NCBI RefSeq assembly: GCF_000379025.1
Contig: NZ_KB900620.1
Coordinates: 178,802-242,801, forward strand
Direction: 5' to 3'
DNA: 64,000 bases
Source of the DNA: Orenia marismortui DSM 5156
GTDB taxonomy: Bacteria; Bacillota; Halanaerobiia; Halobacteroidales; Halobacteroidaceae
The notes below the pieces were generated by a model, which was not told where the DNA came from, did not search any database, and worked only from the letters and a program-made list of their open reading frames with translations. The position numbers were made by a program, and so were the translations under genes. Shown here piece after piece: positions 42,234 through 50,641 of this stretch. The stretch's first letter is position 1. The number at the start of each line of letters is the position of its first letter.

Positions 42234-43298
42234 TTAATTGTATATTACCCTATTTATTTTTAAGTTATCATTATGTATTAAATCTACTTCTTTTATCTCT
42301 GTTATCTTATTTCCTTCTTTATCTTCTACTATTCTAACAATTGGAGAACTCAAATCTTCTTTATTTACATCTATTACTATTCCTAACTGATCATCACTTA
42401 ACTGTACCATTGTACCTACTGGATAAACAGCAACATGCTTAGATAAAGCATCTACACATTTAGGACTTAATTTAGTTCCTTTTAATTCTTCCACTATTTT
42501 CAATGCCTCATGGGGCATTAATTTACGTTTATAAACTCTATCACTGGTTAAAGCATCATAAATATCAGCTACTGTCACTATTTGAGCCCACTCACTAATT
42601 TCATCGCCCTTTAAACCTCTAGGATAGCCTGTCCCATCAATATATTCATGATGCTGATAAGCAATATGAGCAGAAAGAATACTGATCCCATGAACATCTT
42701 TAATTATATTATAGCCATATAAAGAGTGCTTTTTGACCTCTTCATATTCTTCATCAGTCAACTTACCTGGTTTCATAATTATATCCTTATCCACCTTAGT
42801 CTTACCAATATCATGTAAAAAAGCCCCTATGGCTATCTTCTTTATTTCTTCTTTTGTATAACTGAAGTTTAATGACATTAAAATAGACAGTATAGTTACC
42901 CCTACTGAATGTTGGAATGTGTAACTGTCATAAGCTCTAATATCATTTAAATGTATAACAACATGATTTTGTAGTAAAATCTCATCTAAAATGCTATCAA
43001 TCACATCATTGATCTTATCAAAATTAATCTGACTTTGTGACTCAATATCTTGCATAGTGTCTTTTACAACTTTAATAGCTTCTAGCCTTGTTTTATCTGA
43101 AATAGGCTCAGGTACTTTAACTTCTGGTAATTCTTCATCTACAATATAAATTTCAGGTATATTTAAATTATTTAACTTTTCAATATAACTATCTTTAAGA
43201 GCCATCCCTGCTCCAAGTAGTATTTGTCCTGAATTATTATAAATGGTCTTTGCTATTTTCATTCCCGCTTTCAGCTCTTCGACTGGAATCGGCCTCAT
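42234..43298 (-). CDS. HD-GYP domain protein, probable cyclic di-GMP phosphodiesterase
   Basis: 354 aa, cytosolic. Residues 1-70 resemble DUF3391-type N-termini (VEELKAGMKIAKTIYNNSGQ). HD-GYP core: FLHDIGKTKVD, HSLYGYNII, HIAYQHHEYIDGTGYPRGLK with the GYP signature, VTVADIYDALTSDRVYK. The C-terminus has a small beta domain (GTMVQLSDDQLGIVIDVNKE). Degrades c-di-GMP by family knowledge, which in motile bacteria promotes swimming. Lies 11 nt upstream of the outer-membrane-like gene. Confidence 0.92.
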   Translation of the reverse strand: MRPIPVEELKAGMKIAKTIYNNSGQILLGAGMALKDSYIEKLNNLNIPEIYIVDEELPEVKVPEPISDKTRLEAIKVVKDTMQDIESQSQINFDKINDVIDSILDEILLQNHVVIHLNDIRAYDSYTFQHSVGVTILSILMSLNFSYTKEEIKKIAIGAFLHDIGKTKVDKDIIMKPGKLTDEEYEEVKKHSLYGYNIIKDVHGISILSAHIAYQHHEYIDGTGYPRGLKGDEISEWAQIVTVADIYDALTSDRVYKRKLMPHEALKIVEELKGTKLSPKCVDALSKHVAVYPVGTMVQLSDDQLGIVIDVNKEDLSSPIVRIVEDKEGNKITEIKEVDLIHNDNLKINRVIYN

Positions 43299-43461
43299 CT
43301 TATACCACCATTCCTTAGATTATTTTGATTTATTTAGAATATTAATTGCTGTGTTAATAGACAAATTTAAATTAATTCATTAATTTCTTCAGTTAATTTT
43401 TCTTTATTATAACATATCAATCCAAAGAAATCATTTTTGAACTTAAAATCAATAAAGTTTA

Positions 43462-43728
43462 TTATTCTTCTCCAAATTTATTTTCAATAATTTCTACAAT
43501 CTTATTTAAAGCCTCTTTGGCATCTGTACCTTCAACTCTTAAAGTAACTTCTTCTCCACAACCTATAGCTAAAGACATAACACTAATAATACTTTTTAAA
43601 TTAGCTTCTCTATTTCCATGAATAATCTCAATTTTTGCCTCAAATTTATTAGCTGCATCTATTAACAATGAAGCAGGTCTTGCATGTAAACCTGACTTAT
43701 TACTAATAATAACCTTCTTACTTAACAT
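43462..43728 (-). CDS. ptsH: Phosphocarrier protein HPr
   Basis: 88 aa. NKSGLHARPASLLIDAANKF holds the active-site His15-type residue, so this is HPr rather than Crh. LKSIISVMSLAIGCGEE contains the regulatory Ser46-type residue phosphorylated by HPr kinase in Firmicutes. Stands alone; ptsI is not adjacent. A short C-terminal NKFGEE tail is normal. Confidence 0.95.
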   Translation of the reverse strand: MLSKKVIISNKSGLHARPASLLIDAANKFEAKIEIIHGNREANLKSIISVMSLAIGCGEEVTLRVEGTDAKEALNKIVEIIENKFGEE

Positions 43729-43887
43729 CTAATCACCCCATGTCTATAGATTTTATTTTTTACTATTTCTATATTAAAGACTAAAAATCCTTTTCAATTA
43801 ATATAATAATATTATATCTAAAATTTAAACAACTTAGTATAATCGCTAGTTATGTTAATAGATCTTTAATATATAATAACTGTTAAT

Positions 43888-43996
43888 GGATATAATGGGA
43901 CACTTTTAGGTGATAGGTCATAGGTTATAGGAGTTAGTAAGGTCTTCCTACCTCCCATTTCCTAACGCCTAACTCCGAAAGTGTCGCTTTATCATT
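43888..43996. mobile_element. MITE-like short element, copy B, with TAGG-heptamer core
   Basis: Left end GGATATAATGGGACACTTTT at 43888; right end, reversed, GAATGATAAAGCGACACTTT ending at 43996. The ends resemble those of the 512-bp element at 30571 (GGATGATAATGCGACA-like). The flanks show TAAT on both sides, a possible 4-bp target duplication. Inside is a TAGG-type array (TAGGTGATAGGTCATAGG facing CCTAACGCCTAACTCC). Non-coding. Remaining spacer 43729-43887 and 43997-44128 shows nothing else. Confidence 0.55.
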
Positions 43997-44128
43997 CTAA
44001 TGGATCAATTCCACTACTCTCAAAAGATATTATAATCATAAAACCTTACTTAGCTTTATAAATTCTAATTTTAGATTTCTTATAAATTTACTATACTTAT
44101 TCTTTAATTTATATTATTAAATATTAGC

Positions 44129-44158
44129 AAAAAATAAGAGAGGATTAATCCTCTCTTA
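44129..44158 (-). terminator. Terminator after the small zinc-ribbon gene
   Basis: TAAGAGAGGATTAATCCTCTCTTA is a perfect 24-bp palindrome; on the minus strand it is followed by TTTTTTGC. It overlaps the TAA of the small gene at 44156. Confidence 0.8.
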
Positions 44159-44290
44159 TATAAAGTAAATATAAAATAAATTTTCTAAAGGTTTTGACTT
44201 CTTATCTTGGAGCAATTGTCCGCTACAATTCTGACAGTATTCACTACAAGACCAATTAAGTTCTCCACAATCTTTACATCTTAACTTCAA
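44156..44290 (-). CDS. Small zinc-ribbon protein, 44 aa
   Basis: TTG start at 44290 with AGGAGGGGG five to nine nucleotides upstream, ending at a stop that merges with a strong terminator. Sequence begins MKLRCKDCGELNWSCSEYC then QNCSGQL: Cys pairs spaced as CxxC, CxxxC and CxxC, a rubredoxin-like or zinc-ribbon arrangement, followed by a hydrophobic NLFYIYFI tail. The good ribosome site and terminator make it a likely gene too short for usual annotation. Function unknown. Confidence 0.55.
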   Translation of the reverse strand: MKLRCKDCGELNWSCSEYCQNCSGQLLQDKKSKPLENLFYIYFI

Positions 44291-44404
44291 GTATAGCCCC
44301 CTCCTAACCTTATAAACTTATATCAATATAATCCTGGTTTATTATATTCAATATTACCATATATGTTACAAATTTCTTTTGAGAGGAGTAAATACTTGAT
44401 ATAA

Positions 44405-44442
44405 ATATAAAATAGAGAGTTCCCCAAAAGGATACTCTCTAT
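44405..44442 (-). terminator. Terminator after cold-shock gene 1
   Basis: Minus strand ATAGAGAGT-ATCCTTTTGGGGA-ACTCTCTAT followed by TTTATATT. Nine-bp stem, 27 nt after the stop. Confidence 0.7.
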
Positions 44443-44468
44443 CAACAAACAAATACAATAGAATTTAG

Positions 44469-44669
44469 TTATGACTTAACTACATTCTCAGCTTGAGGTC
44501 CCCTATCTCCCTCGATAATTTCAAATTCTACTTCTTGACCTTCTTCTAAGGTCTTAAATCCTTCATCTTGTATAGCAGAGAAATGTACAAATACATCTTC
44601 TCCACTCTCTGCCTCAATAAATCCATAACCTTTTGCACCATCAAACCACTTGACTGTTCCTTTTTCCAT
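44469..44669 (-). CDS. Cold-shock domain protein (copy 1)
   Basis: 66 aa single cold-shock domain, an RNA chaperone. RNP1 [11 protein letters not shown] and RNP2 DVFVHFSAI are intact; [16 protein letters not shown] start and GPQAENV end are canonical. AGGAGGAATT before ATG 44669. A second copy, 77% or so identical by eye, lies at 45710. Both have their own terminators, so each is a single-gene unit. Confidence 0.96.
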   Translation of the reverse strand: MEKGTVKWFDGAKGYGFIEAESGEDVFVHFSAIQDEGFKTLEEGQEVEFEIIEGDRGPQAENVVKS

Positions 44670-44757
44670 AAAACTTAATTCCTCCTGTTTCTAATAATAG
44701 TTATAAAAATATTATATCACAAAGTAAAGATTTTATTAAAAATTTTAAATTTATTTG

Positions 44758-45231
44758 TTAAAGAGAATAACTCCAATTACTTCCTTTAATCAATATCTCA
44801 ACTATCTCTTCTAGATATTTTTGATCTAATCGATCAAATCTATTTTTTATGGGACTATCTATATCTAACACACCTTTTACCTTGTCATTAATAATAATAG
44901 GTACTACAATCTCAGAATTTGATGCTGAATCACAGGCTATATGACCTGAAAATTGATGAACATCTTCTACTACTAAGGTCTCTTTCTTTTCGATAGAAGT
45001 TCCACAAACACCTTTTCCCTTTTCTATTCTTACACAAGCTGACTTTCCTTGAAAAGGCCCTAAAATCAATTGTTCCTCTTGCCACAAATAAAATCCTGCC
45101 CAATTGACCTGATCTAAATTATTGTAGAGTACCGCTGAAACATTAGCTAAATTAGCTATTAAATTATTTTCAGCAGAGATTAGACCTTTAACTTGTAATA
45201 GTATATTTTCATAGACTTTATCTTTTTTCAT
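44758..45231 (-). CDS. Free methionine-(R)-sulfoxide reductase (fRMsr, GAF domain)
   Basis: 157 aa. GAF fold with the three conserved cysteines of the fRMsr family: SACVRIEKG, GKGVCGTSI and HIACDSASNSEIVVP; NWAGFYLWQEEQLILGPFQG also matches. Reduces free oxidised methionine, an oxidative-stress repair role in an anaerobe. Sits between two cold-shock genes with a repeat-filled gap upstream. Confidence 0.92.
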   Translation of the reverse strand: MKKDKVYENILLQVKGLISAENNLIANLANVSAVLYNNLDQVNWAGFYLWQEEQLILGPFQGKSACVRIEKGKGVCGTSIEKKETLVVEDVHQFSGHIACDSASNSEIVVPIIINDKVKGVLDIDSPIKNRFDRLDQKYLEEIVEILIKGSNWSYSL

Positions 45232-45365
45232 ATTTATCGCTCCTTATACTGTTATAATCAATTATTCTTCTATATTGTTTCTTTTATTCCTGCAAATATA
45301 ATTAAATATATAACAAAGAGATCACAACACTCCCTATACGTATCAAGTTAAGGATAACTTCTGTA

Positions 45366-45625
45366 AAATCAAGAACTCACCCCTAACCCCTCTCCTACTC
45401 TTAGGAGAGGGAACAAAAACAAAACAAAATAAGTATTTCCCCCTCGCTTTAGACAAAGCGAGGGGGCGGGGGAGAGTTCGATATCTTAAAACATCACAAC
45501 GCCCCCTTACTCCCCCTCTTCATCTCAAGAAGGGGAACCTATTTTAGATTTTGACTTTTCTTCACTCACTTAGGATAAAGGAAGGGGATTAAGAGGAGAG
45601 TTCGATAACCAAAAACCCACCATAA
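45366..45625. repeat. GC-rich dispersed inverted-repeat block
   Basis: Contains GAACTCACCCCTAACCCC, the hairpin CTCTCCTACTCTTAGGAGAG, the hairpin CCCTCGCTTTAGACAAAGCGAGGG, then GGCGGGGGAGAGTTCGAT; a second diverged unit runs from CAACGCCCCCTTACTCC to GAGGAGAGTTCGATA. So two tandem units each end in GAGAGTTCGATA. GC-rich compared with surroundings and with no genes; likely an inserted repeat family. Rest of 45232-45709 is empty apart from the terminator. Confidence 0.75.
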
Positions 45626-45626
45626 A

Positions 45627-45665
45627 TAAAAAAACACCACTCTGTTAACAGAGTGGTGTTTTTTA
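45627..45665. terminator. Bidirectional terminator after cold-shock gene 2
   Basis: AAACACCACTCTGTTAACAGAGTGGTGTTT is a perfect 30-bp palindrome flanked by A-run and T-run, working for the minus-strand csp gene that ends at 45710. Confidence 0.85.
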
Positions 45666-45709
45666 CTTAAGCAATAATCTATATATTAGTGCTTACGCAT
45701 AATATCCAA

Positions 45710-45910
45710 TTATAACTTAGTTACGTTTGCAGCTTGAGGTCCTCTATCTCCTTCAGTAATATCAAACTCTACAGCTTGACCTTCTTCTAGAGTTTTGAAT
45801 CCGTCACCTTGGATAGCTGAGAAATGTACGAATACGTCGTCTCCAGCTTCTCTTTCAATAAATCCATAACCTTTTTCTGCATTAAACCATTTTACTGTAC
45901 CTTTGTTCAT
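45710..45910 (-). CDS. Cold-shock domain protein (copy 2)
   Basis: 66 aa, [20 protein letters not shown] start with RNP1 [11 protein letters not shown] and RNP2 [10 protein letters not shown]. Differs from copy 1 mainly at N-terminal and central surface residues. AGGAGGAATT upstream. Its promoter at 45960-45988 is perfect consensus, so this copy is probably the strongly expressed one. Confidence 0.96.
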   Translation of the reverse strand: MNKGTVKWFNAEKGYGFIEREAGDDVFVHFSAIQGDGFKTLEEGQAVEFDITEGDRGPQAANVTKL

Positions 45911-45959
45911 AAAAATTAATTCCTCCTATTTTCTTGCCCTTCTAGGCCTTAATAATTAA

Positions 45960-45988
45960 ATTATAGCATAGTATATTCTTAGTGTCAA
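45960..45988 (-). promoter_or_regulatory. Sigma-A promoter of cold-shock gene 2
   Basis: Minus strand TTGACA (45988-45983), 17-nt spacer, TATAAT (45965-45960): all twelve bases consensus. Leader about 40 nt. Confidence 0.85.
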
Positions 45989-46018
45989 AGAAAAGTTGAA
46001 AATAAATTTAAAAAATGA

Positions 46019-47386
46019 TTATTTTATTTTAAATAACCTTACTACAGTCTCTACATGAGCTGTATGAGGAAACATATCTACACACTTAACCTTTTCCACC
46101 AAATATCCTGCATCTTGAAATTCCTTTAAATTTGGTGCTAATGTTCTCGGGTTACAAGATACATAAACCATCTCATCGCAAGCAAAATCTATAATCTTTG
46201 GTAATGCTTTTGGATGAATTCCAGCCCTTGGAGGATCAGTAATTATTAAATCTGGTTTCTTGGCTAACTTATCAATCTTTTCTAATACATCACCGGCAAT
46301 AAAACGACAGTTATCTAGACCGTTTAATTCAGCATTCTCTTTTGCCATTTCTACAGCTTCTTCTACTATCTCAATCCCTACTACTTCTTTAGCATTTGAG
46401 GCAACAATCTGGCCGATACTTCCCGTCCCACAATATAAATCATAGACTAATTTATCATCTGCATCCCCTAAGAATTCTTTAACTATTGAATATAATTTCT
46501 CTGCTCCCGAAGTATTAGGTTGAAAGAAAGAAAAGGGTTTTACCTTGAATTTTAGTCCTAATAATTCTTCATAATAATATTCTCTTCCATAGTGAACTAT
46601 CAACTCATCACATTTTACAGCATCAGAAAAATCATCATTAATAGTTTGTATAAAGCCAACTAGTTCTCCCTTATAATCTAATTTCTCTAACCTCTTACTC
46701 AATTCAACTGGATCATGATCTATTTGAGAAGTTGTTACAAGATTAACTAAGATTTCACCAGTATTTAACCCCTTTCTAACCACTAAATTACGTAAATACC
46801 CTTCCCTACTCTGAACATGATATTTTTTAAATCCTTGTTCTCTAAAATAATTCAAAACAGTAGTTAAGATTAATCTAAAGTCATTATCTACTAAACAACA
46901 TGAATCAACACTAATGATATCAAAACGGCGACCTCGCGGATGCATACCTAGTTGCAATTCTCCACCTTTTTCTAGATCTCCAAAACTAAATTCCATCTTA
47001 TTACGATATTCAAAGATATCAGGACTAGGTTCAATTCCCAGAAATTGATAATCCTCTATACCGAAATTATCCAATAACTTCTGAACTTGTTTAGCCTTAT
47101 TATCTATTTGTAATTGATATTCAATACTCTGTTGGCTACATCCACCACACTTTTCATAATGAGGACATTGTACCTCTTTTTCTAAAGGTGATCTTTCTAA
47201 TACTTCTAATAATTTACCTTTGTAATAATTCTTTCTTTTCCGAGACAAATAGGTTTTGACTTTCTGACCTGGCAAAGCATTCTTTACTCTAATCTCATGA
47301 CCATCTATATAAGCAACACCCATATTTGGAAATGCAGTTTCTTCTATTTTAACTTCTAATACAGCTTTTTTTTTCACTTTAGCCAT
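46019..47386 (-). CDS. RNA m5U methyltransferase, RlmD/RumA family (paralogue 1)
   Basis: 455 aa. N-terminal TRAM domain; Fe-S ligands C74, C80, C83 (CPHYEKCGGC) with the fourth near DSCC; SAM-binding methyltransferase motifs VYDLYCGTGSIGQI and ITDPPRAGIHPKAL; catalytic SCNPRT near residue 409. Methylates a uridine in 23S rRNA in characterised members. A second member lies directly upstream; one may be RlmD, the other RlmC/RlmCD or tRNA-specific. No promoter or terminator assigned. Confidence 0.92.
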   Translation of the reverse strand: MAKVKKKAVLEVKIEETAFPNMGVAYIDGHEIRVKNALPGQKVKTYLSRKRKNYYKGKLLEVLERSPLEKEVQCPHYEKCGGCSQQSIEYQLQIDNKAKQVQKLLDNFGIEDYQFLGIEPSPDIFEYRNKMEFSFGDLEKGGELQLGMHPRGRRFDIISVDSCCLVDNDFRLILTTVLNYFREQGFKKYHVQSREGYLRNLVVRKGLNTGEILVNLVTTSQIDHDPVELSKRLEKLDYKGELVGFIQTINDDFSDAVKCDELIVHYGREYYYEELLGLKFKVKPFSFFQPNTSGAEKLYSIVKEFLGDADDKLVYDLYCGTGSIGQIVASNAKEVVGIEIVEEAVEMAKENAELNGLDNCRFIAGDVLEKIDKLAKKPDLIITDPPRAGIHPKALPKIIDFACDEMVYVSCNPRTLAPNLKEFQDAGYLVEKVKCVDMFPHTAHVETVVRLFKIK

Positions 47387-47440
47387 AGTTATTTCTCCTT
47401 TCTGTATTTATAAATTTATTTTTCATGTAACTAAAGGCCA

Positions 47441-47470
47441 GTTAGTGCGAGTCACAACTCGCCCCTACAT
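47441..47470. repeat. Short palindromic dispersed repeat
   Basis: GTTAGTGCGAGTCACAACTCGCCCCTAC contains the hairpin GCGAGT-CACA-ACTCGC. The GTAGGGGCGAGT-type sequence read on the minus strand recalls interspersed repeats of many bacteria. Single copy here. Confidence 0.55.
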
Positions 47471-47516
47471 TAGTTATAAATACTTGCTATATTTTACTTT
47501 GCCTTTAATCTTAAAT

Positions 47517-48890
47517 TTAATTGTCAATTCTCTTTATCAGCGCTACATTCTCAATATGATAAGTCTGTGGGAACATATCTACTGGTTGAATCTCTACCGT
47601 TTCATAACCATGAGCATCTAGATATTTTAAATCTCTAGCTAAGCTACTTGGATTACAAGACACATAAACTATTCTCTCAGGTTCCATCTCTACAAAGGTC
47701 TTTAATACTTCTTCATGGCATCCTTTTCGTGGTGGATCAACTATAATCATCTCAGGAATGAACTCTTTTTTTAGTTCTGGTAAGACCTCTCTCACCTTCC
47801 CTGCTTGGAAGTGACAATTTTCTATTCCATTGAATTCAGCATTCTCTTTAGCAGCTTCAATGGCTTCTTCTACTACTTCAATTCCATAAACCTCTTGAGA
47901 TTGATCAGATACATAAAGGGTAATTGAACCCAATCCACAATAAGCATCAATCACTTTTTCTTGACCAGTTAACCCTGCATACTCAACTGCTTGATCATAT
48001 AATACTTTAGCTTGTAAAGTATTAACCTGAAAGAAAGATAGTGGTGATATCTTATATTTAATTCTTCCTATATAGTCAAAGATATGATCATCTCCTGCTA
48101 AAGTCTTAGTCAATTTCCCTAATACTACATTGGTTTTCTTAGGATTTATATTGTGCTGTACACTAAGCAATTCAGGAATATCAGCCATTAATCTCTTAGC
48201 AATCTTTCTAGCTTCGGGAAATTTATTATCCTTGGTAACAAAGATCAACATTGCTTGATTAGTACAAACTCCAACCCTTACAACTAAATGTCGAAGTAAA
48301 CCCTGATGCTTCTTTTCATTATAAATACTGAGTTCATATTCTTCAATTAACTCAACTGTTCTTTCAGAAATTCTATTTATCAATGGATGTTGAATTCCAC
48401 ATTTATCAATAGCAATTAACTTATGACTACCTGGTGCATAAAAACCTGTTATTACTTTACCCTCCTCATTCTTAGCTAATGGAAATTGAGCCTTATTACG
48501 ATAAAAGAAAGGATTATCCATTCCTTTGACAGGATTAATCTTTATATCTGTCAACTTTGCTATTCTTTCAATATTATCCCTAACGATTTTCTGTTTATGA
48601 TCTAGTTGGGCTTGATAATTTATATGTTGTACCTGACAACCACCACACCTATCGCTAAAGGGACATGATGGAGTAATTCGATCTTCAGACTCCTCAATAA
48701 CTTCAATAATTTCTCCACGTCCATAATTCTTTTTTACTTGAGTTATCTTAACTTTAGCTATTTCCCCAGGAACACCTTGCGGTATAAAGATAGCATATCC
48801 ATCAATTCTACCTACTACATCCCCCCCATGGGCTAAACTCTCTAGCTCTATCTCTACTATATCTCCAACACTTACTGGTTTCTTAGACAT
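47517..48890 (-). CDS. RNA m5U methyltransferase, RlmD/RumA family (paralogue 2)
   Basis: 457 aa. TRAM domain (VGDIVEIELESLAHGGDVVG), Fe-S cysteines CPFSDRCGGCQVQ, FFQVNTLQAKVLYDQA, SAM motif VIDAYCGLGSITLYV, IVDPPRKGCHEEVL, catalytic SCNPSSLARDL. Same architecture as paralogue 1 but with clear divergence, so an old duplication rather than recent copy. Typical Firmicutes carry two or more of these genes. Confidence 0.93.
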   Translation of the reverse strand: MSKKPVSVGDIVEIELESLAHGGDVVGRIDGYAIFIPQGVPGEIAKVKITQVKKNYGRGEIIEVIEESEDRITPSCPFSDRCGGCQVQHINYQAQLDHKQKIVRDNIERIAKLTDIKINPVKGMDNPFFYRNKAQFPLAKNEEGKVITGFYAPGSHKLIAIDKCGIQHPLINRISERTVELIEEYELSIYNEKKHQGLLRHLVVRVGVCTNQAMLIFVTKDNKFPEARKIAKRLMADIPELLSVQHNINPKKTNVVLGKLTKTLAGDDHIFDYIGRIKYKISPLSFFQVNTLQAKVLYDQAVEYAGLTGQEKVIDAYCGLGSITLYVSDQSQEVYGIEVVEEAIEAAKENAEFNGIENCHFQAGKVREVLPELKKEFIPEMIIVDPPRKGCHEEVLKTFVEMEPERIVYVSCNPSSLARDLKYLDAHGYETVEIQPVDMFPQTYHIENVALIKRIDN

Positions 48891-49042
48891 TTATCTCTCC
48901 CCTTATAAACTAAATCCATTTCTATGTAAATATATGGTATTAAAATCATTTTATCAGTGCATATTAATATCATTCACTAAGATATTAGCTCTCATTCTAG
49001 TTTCTAGATAGAAATAAACTTACCTGCTTAAAGGAGGATAAA

Positions 49043-49186
49043 ATGTTAAGAAAAGAAACATTACATAATATTGAAACTTTAATTGAGAAATTAACTTGGC
49101 AGAAGAAAAACTCAAAAAATCATAAAGAAAAATTCAAATTAACTGCTAGAATAAAACAATTAAAATTACTAACAAAAAATAACTAA
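49043..49186 (+). CDS. Small basic protein, 47 aa, unknown
   Basis: ATG at 49043 with AAAGGAGG seven nucleotides upstream; stop at 49186 merges with a strong terminator. Begins MLRKETLHNIETLIEKLTWQ and continues lysine-rich (KKNSKNHKEKFKLTARIKQL). Predicted helical, very basic. The ribosome site plus terminator support a real gene. Function unknown; could bind nucleic acid. Confidence 0.5.
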   Translation: MLRKETLHNIETLIEKLTWQKKNSKNHKEKFKLTARIKQLKLLTKNN

Positions 49187-49217
49187 GTGCTTCTTGAAAG
49201 AAGCACTTAGTTATTTT
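49183..49217. terminator. Bidirectional terminator between the small gene and isocitrate dehydrogenase
   Basis: CTAAGTGCTTCTT-GAA-AGAAGCACTTAG, 12-13 bp stem, with T-runs on both strands. Ends the plus-strand small gene and the minus-strand dehydrogenase. Confidence 0.85.
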
Positions 49218-49220
49218 AAA

Positions 49221-50240
49221 TTAAGCTATCTTTTTTATTTTATCTTTTACTTTATTAATGATCTCTGCTGTTATTTCCGTAGTAGTAGCACTACCTCCTA
49301 AATCTCCAGTTAATACTTTTCCTTCTTCTAAAATTTCTTCAACTGAAGTTTCAATAGCATTTGCAGCATCTTCTTCATTTAAATGCCTAAGCATCATACA
49401 AGAAGATAATAATAAGGCAATTGGATTAGCCTTATTCTGCCCTGCTATATCAGGAGCAGAACCATGAACTGCCTCAAATACAGCAAGTTCATCATTTAAA
49501 TTTGCACCTGGAGTTAAACCTAAACCTCCAATTAAGCCTGCACAAAGATCAGAAACTATATCTCCATAAAGATTAGGTAATACTAATACATCATAATTTT
49601 CTGGATATTGCACTAACTGCATGCACATATTGTCTACAATCTTATTATCAAATTCAATTTCTGGATAATCTTTAGCAACTTCTTCAGCAACTGACTTAAA
49701 TAAGCCATCACTCAACTTTAAAATATTAGCCTTATGTACCGCAGTTACCTTTTGACGACCATTCTTCTTAGCATATTCAAAAGCAGCCTTAACAATTCTT
49801 TCAGAAGCCTTGCGAGTAATAATTTTGATGCTTTCTGCAGCATCATCACCAACCATATGTTCTATTCCTGCATATAGACCTTCTGTATTCTCTCTAAAAA
49901 TAACAACATCTAAATTTTCAAATTTAGTTGGAGAACCTTTCATAATTTTGGCTGGTCGTAAGTTAGTATATAAATCTAACTTTTGTCTGATAGCTACATT
50001 CACACTTCTAAATCCACTACCTACAGGAGTAGTAATCGGCCCTTTAAGCGCAACCTTATTCTTTCTAACAGAATCCAATACTTCTTCAGGTAAAGGAGTA
50101 CCATATTCATCCATCACTCCAGCTCCTGCATTTACTATCTCCCAATTAATCTTTACTCCAGTTACTTCAATAATCTCTCTAATCGATTTAGTAATCTCTG
50201 GCCCAATTCCATCACCAGGAATTAAAGTTACATCATACAT
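49221..50240 (-). CDS. Isocitrate/isopropylmalate dehydrogenase family, probably NAD-isocitrate dehydrogenase
   Basis: 339 aa from ATG at 50240 ([16 protein letters not shown]); an in-frame GTG six codons earlier is part of the ribosome site AGTGAGGAGTG. Substrate loop [18 protein letters not shown] and [15 protein letters not shown], metal-binding [16 protein letters not shown], cofactor [14 protein letters not shown]. It is divergent from citrate synthase, which supports isocitrate as substrate and a partial oxidative TCA arm to 2-oxoglutarate for glutamate. Homoisocitrate or isopropylmalate cannot be ruled out by eye. Confidence 0.85.
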   Translation of the reverse strand: MYDVTLIPGDGIGPEITKSIREIIEVTGVKINWEIVNAGAGVMDEYGTPLPEEVLDSVRKNKVALKGPITTPVGSGFRSVNVAIRQKLDLYTNLRPAKIMKGSPTKFENLDVVIFRENTEGLYAGIEHMVGDDAAESIKIITRKASERIVKAAFEYAKKNGRQKVTAVHKANILKLSDGLFKSVAEEVAKDYPEIEFDNKIVDNMCMQLVQYPENYDVLVLPNLYGDIVSDLCAGLIGGLGLTPGANLNDELAVFEAVHGSAPDIAGQNKANPIALLLSSCMMLRHLNEEDAANAIETSVEEILEEGKVLTGDLGGSATTTEITAEIINKVKDKIKKIA

Positions 50241-50337
50241 TTTATGCTCACTCCTCACTACTTATTAGCTTATTGTATAAATATACATTAATTTAAATGT
50301 CAATTATTTATCATGTTATGTCAATAACTTTATCATT

Positions 50338-50366
50338 ATTATAACTTTTATCTAACTATTTGTCAA
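50338..50366 (-). promoter_or_regulatory. Sigma-A promoter of isocitrate dehydrogenase
   Basis: Minus strand TTGACA (50366-50361), 17-nt spacer, TATAAT (50343-50338), perfect. Two more TTGACA hexamers follow at 50324-50319 and 50303-50298; the last has TTATAC at 17-nt spacing (50280-50275), a possible second promoter. Confidence 0.8.
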
Positions 50367-50641
50367 TCAATTCTTAATAGCATGGTAAATAAAGTAATAC
50401 TTATCTATATTAAAAAATATCACCCCGTTTGCAGATAATAATAAGGTATGCTAAGTATACAGTTAACATATAGTTGCCAAAATATTAAATATATGATAGT
50501 ATAATATCACCAATAGCTAGCCTGTTTTTTATTGTTTTAAGTATAAATATTCTTGTTTAGGTATATTTATTATGAAAATTGCTATAAAGATATAACTATA
50601 TTATAGCAAAAGTAGTAGAGTAATAAAGGAGTTGTTATACT
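50367..50641 (+). other. Leader and spacer before citrate synthase
   Basis: No gene in this 275-nt stretch. TTGCTATAA (50579) pairs with TTATAGCAA (50601), a 9-bp hairpin just before the ribosome site AAGGAG. TATAAT at 50500-50505 is a possible -10 for citrate synthase but lacks a well-spaced -35. Confidence 0.4.

Noticed and set aside
45366-45625. CRISPR or rRNA fragment in the GC-rich block
   Set aside because: Only two diverged units with internal palindromes, no regular repeat-spacer pattern, and no similarity to rRNA core sequences that I recognise.
46019-48890. Frameshifted duplication of one RlmD gene
   Set aside because: Both copies are full length, diverged throughout and keep all catalytic and Fe-S residues, so they are two genes.
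49810-50268. 152-codon plus-strand frame opposite isocitrate dehydrogenase
   Set aside because: It is the antisense shadow of a clearly conserved enzyme, with no ribosome site and low-complexity hydrophobic composition.
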